A stretch of 11,671 bases of DNA from an uncultured Christensenella sp. (GTDB taxonomy: Bacteria > Bacillota > Clostridia > Christensenellales > Borkfalkiaceae), in contig CAJTQE010000025.1 in NCBI GenBank assembly GCA_910578655.1, forward strand, positions 2,681 to 14,351. Direction: 5' to 3'. Every line of letters begins with the position of its first letter. Position 1 is the first letter of the stretch. The notes under the pieces are model-generated. The model ran no database searches, was not told the DNA's origin, and was given only the letters and a program-made list of their open reading frames with translations. Position numbers and translations under genes: made by a program. Shown here one piece after another: positions 6,033 through 10,885 of the stretch.

Positions 6033-6362
6033 ATGACCAAGGCAGAATTGGAAGAGGCTTTTGATAGAGTTTGCAAAGAAAGCAACTTTTACGAGTCTAT
6101 CCTTTACGAAATTAAAAAGGAATTAGTCTGCGCCGACAAAGTATTCAGTCAAGGGCTTGCAGAAGAATCCGATTTTAATTTAGGCGTGCAACATGCACTT
6201 GACGTTGTTGCGAGTATTATTAACTCAAAAGTTCGCCCTACTTCGTATTTGTATTGCCCCCGATTTAGAAACGTGGTAGCAGAAGAAGAACAAAAACCTG
6301 CGTTTACAATAATCGAAGGCGGTTTATCTAAAAAGAAAAAGAAGGAATCGGACAATGGATAA
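6033..6362 (+). CDS. Protein of unknown function (109 aa)
   Basis: It starts 3 bases after the tad1 stop with no clear ribosome binding site, so it is probably translated by coupling. The N-terminal two-thirds is helical and acidic (ELEEAFDRVCKESNFYESILYEIKKELV; HALDVVASIINSKV), and the tail is strongly basic (LSKKKKKESDNG). I do not recognise it. Its last 8 bases overlap the next gene. Confidence 0.7.
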   Translation: MTKAELEEAFDRVCKESNFYESILYEIKKELVCADKVFSQGLAEESDFNLGVQHALDVVASIINSKVRPTSYLYCPRFRNVVAEEEQKPAFTIIEGGLSKKKKKESDNG

Positions 6363-6567
6363 CGTAAACGAAAACGAAATTCTTATAAATGTTGCGCTGT
6401 CGCCGTTAGCTTTAAAACTGCGAACCTTACGCCAGCAAAAGCATTTCTCGGTTGAAACTCTTTCAAAGATTACAGACATACCGCAAGAAGATATTCTCGC
6501 TTATGAAATGGACAAGCAAAAGCCGTCCAACGAAGTCTTGAACAAACTCTTGCTGCATTTAAGATAA
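6355..6567 (+). CDS. Small XRE-type helix-turn-helix protein (70 aa)
   Basis: The segment LALKLRTLRQQKHFSVETLSKITDIPQEDILAYEMDKQKPS (18-58) has the helix spacing of an XRE/Cro HTH: helix 1, a turn, an S-V-E-T-L scaffold helix, a short recognition helix and the 'E...K.KPS' ending. The protein is barely longer than the domain, so it is a stand-alone DNA binder or a partner that blocks another regulator. A GAAGGA site lies about 8 nt upstream of the ATG. It is the last gene of the tad1 operon and is followed by a terminator. A regulator closing an anti-defence operon resembles the Aca genes beside anti-CRISPRs (inference). Confidence 0.75.
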   Translation: MDNVNENEILINVALSPLALKLRTLRQQKHFSVETLSKITDIPQEDILAYEMDKQKPSNEVLNKLLLHLR

Positions 6568-6614
6568 TTTGCATACCCATATCCCCCAAGGTTGTCATAT
6601 ATTCTCTCGGATAA

Positions 6615-6652
6615 CTGTCGCGCCTAATCGTGCGGCAGCTATTCATTTTTTT
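6615..6652 (+). terminator. Terminator after the tad1 operon
   Basis: CTGTCGCGC (6615-6623) pairs over 9 bp, with two G-T pairs, with GTGCGGCAG (6630-6638) around loop CTAATC. A run of T follows at 6645-6652 after a 6-nt gap. The gap makes it imperfect, but its position after the last gene of the operon fits. Confidence 0.6.
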
Positions 6653-6663
6653 GACACAGAAAC

Positions 6664-6693
6664 GAAAAAAATCGGCTCATTTGAGCCGATTTT
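6664..6693 (-). terminator. Strong minus-strand terminator beyond the partial tRNA-Ser
   Basis: ATCGGCTC/GAGCCGAT (6671-6678/6683-6690) closes a four-base loop and is followed on the minus strand by seven T (6670 down to 6664). Read from the partial tRNA-Ser, it lies about 90 nt beyond the tRNA 3' end, where it would end the transcript of a tRNA reconstituted by integration. It is weaker on the plus strand (TTTG). Confidence 0.75.
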
Positions 6694-6707
6694 GTCTATC
6701 GTTAAAC

Positions 6708-6747
6708 TTTGGGTATGAAATGGGTACGAAAATCGTAGGCGGGTAAA
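6708..6747 (+). repeat. GGGTA direct repeats, candidate left integrase arm sites
   Basis: Three GGGTA copies lie at 6711, 6722 and 6741; the first two (TTTGGGTATG, AATGGGTACG) are spaced 11 bp, about one helical turn. The same pair with the same 11-bp spacing recurs at 7165 and 7176 at the end of int. A further GGGTATG lies on the minus strand at 6845-6838, next to the partial tRNA. Their position around the core fits arm-type sites of a tyrosine integrase. An alternative is the degraded 3' end of a second integrase gene: the minus strand can be read to end in IPKV, like the IPKK end of int. Confidence 0.4.
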
Positions 6748-6779
6748 ACCGTTTGATTTTTAATGTTTTTTGTTAATAA

Positions 6780-6835
6780 TGGCGCGAAGAGGGGGATTTG
6801 AACCCCCGAAGGCTTTCACCTCTCACGATTTCCAA
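6780..6835 (-). other. Partial tRNA-Ser (GGA): attachment-site core
   Basis: On the minus strand, similarity to tRNA-Ser starts sharply at the anticodon loop (TTGGAAATCGTG, 6835-6824) and continues through a variable arm (GGTGAAAGCC), a perfect T arm (GGGGG TTCAAAT CCCCC), acceptor strand TCTTCGC, G and CCA. The 5' half is absent: the sequence beyond 6835 is unrelated. This is the expected form of an attP or attR site for an integrase that recombines in a tRNA anticodon loop and restores the 3' half. The neighbouring integrase supports this. Confidence 0.8.
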
Positions 6836-6850
6836 ACATACCCGCATTTT

Positions 6851-6893
6851 TGGGCTATTTTAGCCCATTTTTGCCCTATTAAATAGGGTTTTT
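6851..6893. terminator. Tandem terminator hairpins
   Basis: TGGGCTA/TAGCCCA (6851-6857/6861-6867) has five T on each side (6846-6850 reads as T on the plus strand; the T run 6868-6872 follows the stem), and CCCTAT/ATAGGG (6874-6879/6883-6888) is followed by TTTTT (6889-6893). Both act on the plus strand. They would isolate the tRNA-Ser promoter from leftward genes. Confidence 0.6.
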
Positions 6894-6936
6894 GAAATTT
6901 TAAATACGGAATTTGTAAAAACCGCCTTCAAATAAC

Positions 6937-6965
6937 TTGCCTTTTCTCTCGTCTTTAAGTACAAT
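6937..6965 (+). promoter_or_regulatory. Promoter of tRNA-Ser
   Basis: TTGCCT (6937-6942), a 17-bp spacer and TACAAT (6960-6965) place initiation about 5 nt before the mature tRNA-Ser 5' end at 6977. Confidence 0.7.
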
Positions 6966-6976
6966 GTTAGAGCAAT

Positions 6977-7064
6977 GCAGAGATGGCTGAGCGGTTTAAG
7001 GCGCACGATTGGAAATCGTGTTATGGGCGACCATACAAGGGTTCAAATCCCTTTCTTCGCGCCA
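6977..7064 (+). tRNA. tRNA-Ser (GGA)
   Basis: A complete class II tRNA: D arm GCTGAGCGG...AAGGCGC, anticodon stem CACGA/TCGTG with loop TTGGAAA, long variable arm TATGG/CCATA, T arm AAGGG/CCCTT, and encoded CCA. Acceptor GCAGAGA versus TCTTCGC has one A-C mismatch and a G-T pair, although TCTCTGC would pair perfectly. The 3' end TCTTCGCGCCA is identical to that of the minus-strand partial tRNA-Ser, so this gene may be a hybrid whose 3' end came from an attachment event. Confidence 0.93.
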
Positions 7065-7100
7065 AATCAGTAAAATTCAATATTTTTGATATTGTTTTGT

Positions 7101-7153
7101 CCCCCGATTCCGTGTTTTGGAACACCCCGAACACGATAAATCGGGGGATTTTT
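7101..7153 (+). terminator. Terminator after tRNA-Ser
   Basis: CCCCCGATT (7101-7109) pairs perfectly over 9 bp with AATCGGGGG (7139-7147), with the inner hairpin GTGTT/AACAC, followed by ATTTTTC. It lies 37 nt after the tRNA and just outside the int stop. Confidence 0.75.
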
Positions 7154-7155
7154 CG

Positions 7156-8514
7156 TTATTTTTTGGGTATATTTTGGGTATGAGCGGTTAGAAAACTATC
7201 TATCAACTGCAGTATTTCGGCATATTTACCCTTATAAATGACCGTTTTCTCGTCTTCCGACAAATCGCCGCGTAAAAAAGTCGCCTTATCGAGTTGCTCA
7301 GGGTGGGTATAGTACTTTAAAGTAGTTTCAATGTTGGAATGCCCCATCCAAAGCGAAACGGTTTTAACGTCTATTTTATTACAGCAGATTTGAATAGTGC
7401 CGAACGAGTGGCGCAGGTCGTGAAGTTTATGGTCCATTCCTAATTCTTTCATAAACTTACTGAACACACCATCTGCGGCCCGCTCGGTAAAAGGGAAGTA
7501 ACGACCTTTCTTGTTGGGGGTAAGAGTAGAGAGCAGTTTTTCAACGAACGGAAATAAAGGAATTTGTCTAAGCGATCCGTCGGTTTTGGTGCCGTTCACT
7601 TTTAAGAGCTTTTCTTCCATATCCGCGTCCAAAAAAATAACGTCAAGACCCTCATTTCTTCGACTGCCGACCAAATATGTAAAAATATAATAGCATTTAA
7701 GCTGGTAGTTGATTTTCTCGTCCGCAAAAAGCCTTTTGAAATATCGCGCTTGCTCGACAAATGAAAAGGACGTGCCCATATTCGTATCATGCTCCATTTT
7801 TTCAATGGCGGTGCAGGGGTTTACCGTTAAGAGCGATTCCGACACTGCGTATTTGAAAAGGTTGTTGAGCATTCCCTGAATAATCTGGCGTTTCCTTGTC
7901 TTATCTATCGCAAAAAGGAAGTCCTTAATGTCTTTCGCCGTGTACTCGTTGAGTGGCTTATCAAAGCCTTGCTCAATTATGTACTTATAGTTGTACTCAA
8001 TTCCCTTTAAAGTGTTTTCTGCTCGCTTTTGGCTCTGTTTATAAGGCAAGTAGCGTTGCGTATAGAATTCCGAGAGTAAAGGGAATTTTTTCTTATTTTG
8101 CTGTTGCGGTAATTTTCTGTGGCTTTTCAGTGCCCGAATTTTCCTTAATAACTTTTCTTTTATTTCATTTTCGTCCCTCCCGTAAGTCGAACCGAGTTGT
8201 TGGTTACGGAATTCAATCAGCCCGTTTTCACGTTCGCGGACTGAGCCTTTGAGTTTGAGTTCAATTATCATTTCTTTTATCACCTCAATTAAAGGTTTTA
8301 CCGAAACGATATTTTGCGACCCATTCTCTACCTGAGTAAAAGAGTTTAACGATTCTGCTGCATTAAAGATACCACCAAAGTCTTGCGCGTCCTGTTGCCC
8401 GGCAGTATAGCCTAAAATAGCTATGACGGCTGTGTTTATGCCCTGCGAGGCGGCAGAAATGGCTTCCGAATTTTTGGCAATGTTCGATAAGCAGTCTTTG
8501 ATAAATTGGTTCAT
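7156..8514 (-). CDS. int: Tyrosine recombinase integrase
   Basis: This 452-aa integrase has an intact catalytic set: R285 in GSRRNEG with E288, K310 in NGTKTDGS, H365-x-x-R368 in HDLRH, H392 in WMGHSN, and the nucleophile Y402 in KYYTHP. A SAM-like core-binding domain spans about 145-235 (LLSEFYTQRYLPYKQ...; LFKYAVSESLLTVNP). The first 140 residues are longer than a normal arm-binding domain and read as helical with an Ala/Ile-rich stretch (18-40). The ATG at 8514 is preferred: GGAGGAAA precedes it by 9 nt, whereas the TTG start at 8532 would lie inside that site. The gene reads toward the tRNA-Ser attachment region, as integrases beside their att sites often do. Confidence 0.95.
   Translation of the reverse strand: MNQFIKDCLSNIAKNSEAISAASQGINTAVIAILGYTAGQQDAQDFGGIFNAAESLNSFTQVENGSQNIVSVKPLIEVIKEMIIELKLKGSVRERENGLIEFRNQQLGSTYGRDENEIKEKLLRKIRALKSHRKLPQQQNKKKFPLLSEFYTQRYLPYKQSQKRAENTLKGIEYNYKYIIEQGFDKPLNEYTAKDIKDFLFAIDKTRKRQIIQGMLNNLFKYAVSESLLTVNPCTAIEKMEHDTNMGTSFSFVEQARYFKRLFADEKINYQLKCYYIFTYLVGSRRNEGLDVIFLDADMEEKLLKVNGTKTDGSLRQIPLFPFVEKLLSTLTPNKKGRYFPFTERAADGVFSKFMKELGMDHKLHDLRHSFGTIQICCNKIDVKTVSLWMGHSNIETTLKYYTHPEQLDKATFLRGDLSEDEKTVIYKGKYAEILQLIDSFLTAHTQNIPKK
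7162..7183 (+). repeat. GGGTA pair inside the int 3' end, candidate right arm sites
   Basis: TTTGGGTATA and TTTGGGTATG occur 11 bp apart (GGGTA at 7165 and 7176), overlapping the last codons of int. The spacing and core match the pair at 6711/6722. Confidence 0.4.
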
Positions 8515-8551
8515 TTGTATAATTTCCTCCAAAAATAAATTCGTAAGGGAA

Positions 8552-8580
8552 ATTATACTTTAATCGAGTAATCGGCTCAA
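8552..8580 (-). promoter_or_regulatory. Promoter of int
   Basis: On the minus strand, TTGAGC (8580-8575), 17 bp and a perfect TATAAT (8557-8552) stand 38 bp before the int ATG, in the gap after the lipoprotein gene. The integrase can therefore be expressed apart from the repressor operon. Confidence 0.75.
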
Positions 8581-8602
8581 TAAAGCACGGCGGTGGGGTA
8601 GT

Positions 8603-9238
8603 TTAAACAGCTGTCGATTTGGATTCGCCTGATATTTTCAGTGCGCCATTACTTACATAAACCCACATTGATTCAAGGTCGCTTGAACCTTTAATGTTTC
8701 TATTTGCGAGCCAGTCGGGTCCAGTAGGTCTTTCCCTTACTTCATTTAGACTGCAAGTAGAGTAGGTTTTGTACATTTCCGAAAAAATACTGTCACAATT
8801 CGGAACGTACAGCGTATCCTTGTTCAAATCGTATATGGACTGCGTGCCGGGACTGTATATGACCGAAATGTATATCTGACAACGGTTGCTATAATCTTTC
8901 AACACAATAAAGTTCTGCGCCGACACCGCGATAGCTTTCAAGTCACCCTTTCTTTTCTCGTTTGACAGTTCGAGCCATTCAGAAAGGGGCTTATCTTCAA
9001 TATTAAATTCAATGCAGAACTTCGGAAGCGTATCGTCCGTCATATCGAAAGAGAAAAGGCTAACCTTTGTTTCCGAATTCATTGCGTAGGTGCCGTTTTT
9101 CTTATCGAGTGAAAGGTACTTGGCAAATTCAGCTTGCAAGCTATCGTCATTGTCTGTACAGCCAGCAAATAAGAGTGTAAGAGTAGCCGACAGCACAGCA
9201 AAAGCAACAATTAACAATTTCTTAAACATAGATTTCAT
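8603..9238 (-). CDS. Secreted lipoprotein, possible superinfection-exclusion protein
   Basis: This 211-aa protein begins with a type II signal peptide: MKSMFKKL, a hydrophobic stretch, and lipobox LFAGC with the lipidated Cys at 27. The mature part is Asp/Ser-rich and soluble, with no membrane segment. The homologous family is not one I recognise. GGGGGT sits about 8 nt upstream of the ATG, and the gene starts 21 bp after the repressor stop, so it is probably co-transcribed with it and expressed in the lysogen. Temperate phages of Gram-positive hosts (for example Ltp of Streptococcus phage TP-J34) encode lipoproteins between int and repressor that block DNA entry of related phages; that role here rests on position and signal peptide only. 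Confidence 0.85.
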   Translation of the reverse strand: MKSMFKKLLIVAFAVLSATLTLLFAGCTDNDDSLQAEFAKYLSLDKKNGTYAMNSETKVSLFSFDMTDDTLPKFCIEFNIEDKPLSEWLELSNEKRKGDLKAIAVSAQNFIVLKDYSNRCQIYISVIYSPGTQSIYDLNKDTLYVPNCDSIFSEMYKTYSTCSLNEVRERPTGPDWLANRNIKGSSDLESMWVYVSNGALKISGESKSTAV

Positions 9239-9259
9239 ACTTTTTACCCCCGTTAAAAA

Positions 9260-9676
9260 TTAGTAGCCGACAATGGCTTGAGTATTTATACCTTGCCCAT
9301 TCAACATTCCTATCGTTCTGGCAAGTAAAAACGTCTTCTGGTTCTCGTTCATTACATTGTAGAGCTTTGTGAAGTCTATAAAATTCTTTTCCGAGAGCAG
9401 AGAGCCGAACTCGCTAACAAACTTTTCGGCAATATCATAAGCAGGTCGTTCCGTAAGGGACGACTTTTTTTCTTGCACTTCGTGACCCAAAAGGAAGTCA
9501 ACCGATACACCAAAGTAGTCCGACAGCTTAACAAGTGCATCTACCGAGGGGCGTGCCTTTCCGCTTTTCCACGCCTGAATGCTTGCATTCGATAAATTAG
9601 CCGACGATTCTAACTGGCGGGCGGAAAGTCCGCGTTGTGTCATAAGTTCGATAATGATTTCAGTTGCTTTATCCAT
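9260..9676 (-). CDS. XRE-family phage repressor (CI-like)
   Basis: This 138-aa protein has an N-terminal HTH (about 4-60: IIIELMTQRGLSARQLESSANLSNASIQAWKSGKARPSVDALVKLSDYFGVSVDFLLG) and a helical C-terminal half (EKFVSEFGSLLSEKNFIDFTKLYNVM) likely used for dimerisation. There is no Ser/Lys autoprotease dyad region, so it is not a LexA-type cleavable repressor. The ATG at 9676 is preferred because TAGGAG sits 8 nt upstream; a longer start at 9730 would run through the operators. It is divergent from the Cro-like gene, with AGGAA-N2-TTCCT operators directly upstream. Confidence 0.9.
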   Translation of the reverse strand: MDKATEIIIELMTQRGLSARQLESSANLSNASIQAWKSGKARPSVDALVKLSDYFGVSVDFLLGHEVQEKKSSLTERPAYDIAEKFVSEFGSLLSEKNFIDFTKLYNVMNENQKTFLLARTIGMLNGQGINTQAIVGY

Positions 9677-9701
9677 AGTAATTCTCCTAAAAAAATAATT
9701 T

Positions 9702-9713
9702 AGGAAAATTCCT
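9702..9713. promoter_or_regulatory. Operator, type A (AGGAA-N2-TTCCT)
   Basis: AGGAAAATTCCT lies just upstream of the repressor ribosome binding site. With its flank CTGCA it is an inverted copy of the site at 9734-9745, suggesting autoregulation of the repressor gene. Confidence 0.65.
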
Positions 9714-9723
9714 GCAAAAATAG

Positions 9724-9752
9724 TTGACAATGCAGGAAAGTTCCTATATAAT
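9724..9752 (+). promoter_or_regulatory. Rightward promoter (PR-like)
   Basis: TTGACA (9724-9729), a 17-bp spacer and TATAAT (9747-9752) match the sigma-70/A consensus exactly. Operator AGGAAAGTTCCT (9734-9745) fills the spacer and the palindrome 9753-9768 covers the start site, so the promoter must be blocked when either site is bound. It would drive the Cro-like gene through a leader of about 185 nt. Confidence 0.85.
9734..9745. promoter_or_regulatory. Operator, type A, within PR spacer
   Basis: AGGAAAGTTCCT sits between the -35 and -10 of PR. Its flank TGCA mirrors the flank of the site at 9702-9713. Confidence 0.7.
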
Positions 9753-9768
9753 GATAACCAAGGTTATC
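9753..9768. promoter_or_regulatory. Operator, type B (GATAACC-AA-GGTTATC)
   Basis: A perfect 16-bp palindrome over the PR start site. A half-site GATAACC recurs at 9778-9784, and ATAACC-GATA-GGTTAT with a 4-bp centre lies at 9895-9910. Its sequence is unrelated to type A, so a different protein, perhaps the Cro-like protein, is expected to bind it. Confidence 0.7.
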
Positions 9769-9822
9769 AAAAAAGACGATAACCAAAACCTACCACCCCC
9801 GAAAACGCAAAGTGGGGGCAGT

Positions 9823-9898
9823 TTATTGGCAAGTAGGCTTTTTTGATAATTCTTTGTAGCGAAAGTATTTTACCACAAAAGTCCCTACTTGTCAATAA
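9823..9898. other. 15-bp inverted repeat in the PR leader
   Basis: TTATTGGCAAGTAGG (9823-9837) pairs with CCTACTTGTCAATAA (9884-9898) with a single G-T pair, enclosing 46 nt. In the PR transcript it forms a long hairpin 26 nt before the ribosome binding site of the Cro-like gene. The right arm also contains the -35 of the opposing promoter. Confidence 0.6.
9867..9895 (-). promoter_or_regulatory. Leftward promoter facing PR (repressor promoter candidate)
   Basis: On the minus strand, TTGACA (9895-9890), 17 bp and TAAAAT (9872-9867) point toward the repressor, with a leader of about 185 nt. Its start near 9861 lies downstream of the PR start, so the two transcripts overlap by about 100 nt. The type B site 9895-9910 abuts its -35. 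Confidence 0.75.
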
Positions 9899-9910
9899 CC
9901 GATAGGTTAT
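9895..9910. promoter_or_regulatory. Operator, type B variant
   Basis: ATAACC-GATA-GGTTAT has the same half-sites as 9753-9768 but a 4-bp centre. It touches the -35 of the leftward promoter and lies 14 bp before the ribosome binding site of the Cro-like gene. Confidence 0.55.
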
Positions 9911-9944
9911 CAAAAGCACATTTTAAAGGAGGAAGTTCAAAAAA

Positions 9945-10142
9945 ATGGCTGTTTCTGACAGACTGAAAACAGCAAGAGAAAAGAAAGGCTTAACTCAAAG
10001 AGAAGTAGCCAGAGCAATAGGTGTTTCTCAGCCTGCTTACTGCAATTTTGAGAGCGGTTACAAAGTACCTTCTCTTGTGATAGCGAAATCTATTTCAAAT
10101 GTGCTTGGGGTAAGCATTGATTATCTCGCCGAGAACGACTAA
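9945..10142 (+). CDS. Cro-like XRE regulator (65 aa)
   Basis: The whole protein is one XRE HTH: LKTAREKKGLTQREVARAIGVSQPAYCNFESGYKVPSLVIAKSISNVLGVSIDYL. The recognition helix region is SQPAYCNFE. A strong AAAGGAGG lies 12 nt before the ATG. As the first gene right of the divergent repressor, with no dimerisation domain, it fits Cro. It may bind the GATAACC palindromes that flank both promoters (inference). Confidence 0.88.
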   Translation: MAVSDRLKTAREKKGLTQREVARAIGVSQPAYCNFESGYKVPSLVIAKSISNVLGVSIDYLAEND

Positions 10143-10181
10143 GCGCGGTAATCAAAAGAAACTATTAAAAGGATTGACAAT

Positions 10182-10592
10182 ATGGGGATTAAAACTAAAC
10201 ACCACGAAAGTATCACTTACCGTCTTTATGACGAGCTGAAAAATCACGTCGGCAAGGAAAATGCCATCAGCGCAAAAGATTTGAGCGCAATGTTTGGTAT
10301 GTCTAAACGCACGCTGCGTGTACACATTCGGGAAATCCGCAATAGCGGCGAACTCGAAAAGGTTATCGGCTCGTATAAAGGCGGTTATTATGTTTGCACG
10401 AAAGAAGAATCGGACACCGTAACAACTCATTTGTACAAGCATGTGTTTAACCTTTTAAAAACCATTCGCACTATGGACAAAAAAGCTGGGCGCGACGGTC
10501 AAATGAAAATTAAACTCGGCGAATTCTTTAAGGACGCTTACGAGCCGTTTATGGAAACAGACGAGGTGCCGCAGTCGAGAACGGAGGGCTAA
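10182..10592 (+). CDS. Winged-helix-like DNA-binding protein (136 aa)
   Basis: The N-terminal half (YRLYDELKNHVGKENAISAKDLSAMFGMSKRTLRVHIREIRNSGELEKVIGSYKGGYYVCT, 13-72) has the order of a winged HTH: first helix, an 'AKDLSAMFGMSKRTLRVHI' helix-turn-helix, then a beta wing ending GGYYV. The C-terminal half is helical and basic, without a recognised domain. An AAAGGA site precedes the ATG by about 8 nt. It follows the Cro-like gene on the same strand, so it is probably an early regulator or a replication-associated protein under PR. Confidence 0.8.
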   Translation: MGIKTKHHESITYRLYDELKNHVGKENAISAKDLSAMFGMSKRTLRVHIREIRNSGELEKVIGSYKGGYYVCTKEESDTVTTHLYKHVFNLLKTIRTMDKKAGRDGQMKIKLGEFFKDAYEPFMETDEVPQSRTEG

Positions 10593-10597
10593 CCACG

Positions 10598-10885
10598 ATG
10601 GAAGGAAATTTATGCTGGAACTGCCAGCGCATTGTGGACTGTGAACCTTCGGTGCGTCCTTGCAAAAAAGGCGAGTGTTGCAAATTCTATCCGCTCGAAA
10701 AGAATTTGACTTGTGCAAAGTTGGCTGAGTATCTCGGAACAACCGAGCAGTACATAAGAACATTGATTCTTCGCCACGGTCCCGACGAAATCGTTGAAAG
10801 AATGAAGAAAAAGGGAATTGATGTTAAATTCACCTATTCCGAACAGAATCTTAAATTTTACAAGGTTGCAAATGCCTGCGTATGA
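10598..10885 (+). CDS. Cys-rich small protein with HTH-like tail (95 aa)
   Basis: The N-terminus carries CxxC (6-9), C15, C22 and CC (27-28), a likely zinc-binding knuckle. The rest (LTCAKLAEYLGTTEQYIRTLILRHGPDEIVERMKKKGID) looks like a small HTH followed by a basic helix. GGAGGG lies about 10 nt before the ATG. The stop overlaps the start of the methyltransferase gene (ATGA), suggesting coupled expression. I cannot name the family; a DNA-binding accessory role is a guess. Confidence 0.75.
   Translation: MEGNLCWNCQRIVDCEPSVRPCKKGECCKFYPLEKNLTCAKLAEYLGTTEQYIRTLILRHGPDEIVERMKKKGIDVKFTYSEQNLKFYKVANACV

Noticed and set aside
6983..7183. Open frame of 66 codons starting inside tRNA-Ser
   Set aside because: It covers the tRNA and its terminator and is not a credible gene.
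8515..8532. TTG start that adds six residues to the integrase
   Set aside because: The added codons contain the GGAGGAAA ribosome binding site of the ATG at 8514.
9677..9730. Longer start for the repressor
   Set aside because: It would translate through an operator and the ribosome binding site; the added residues are unlike XRE repressors.
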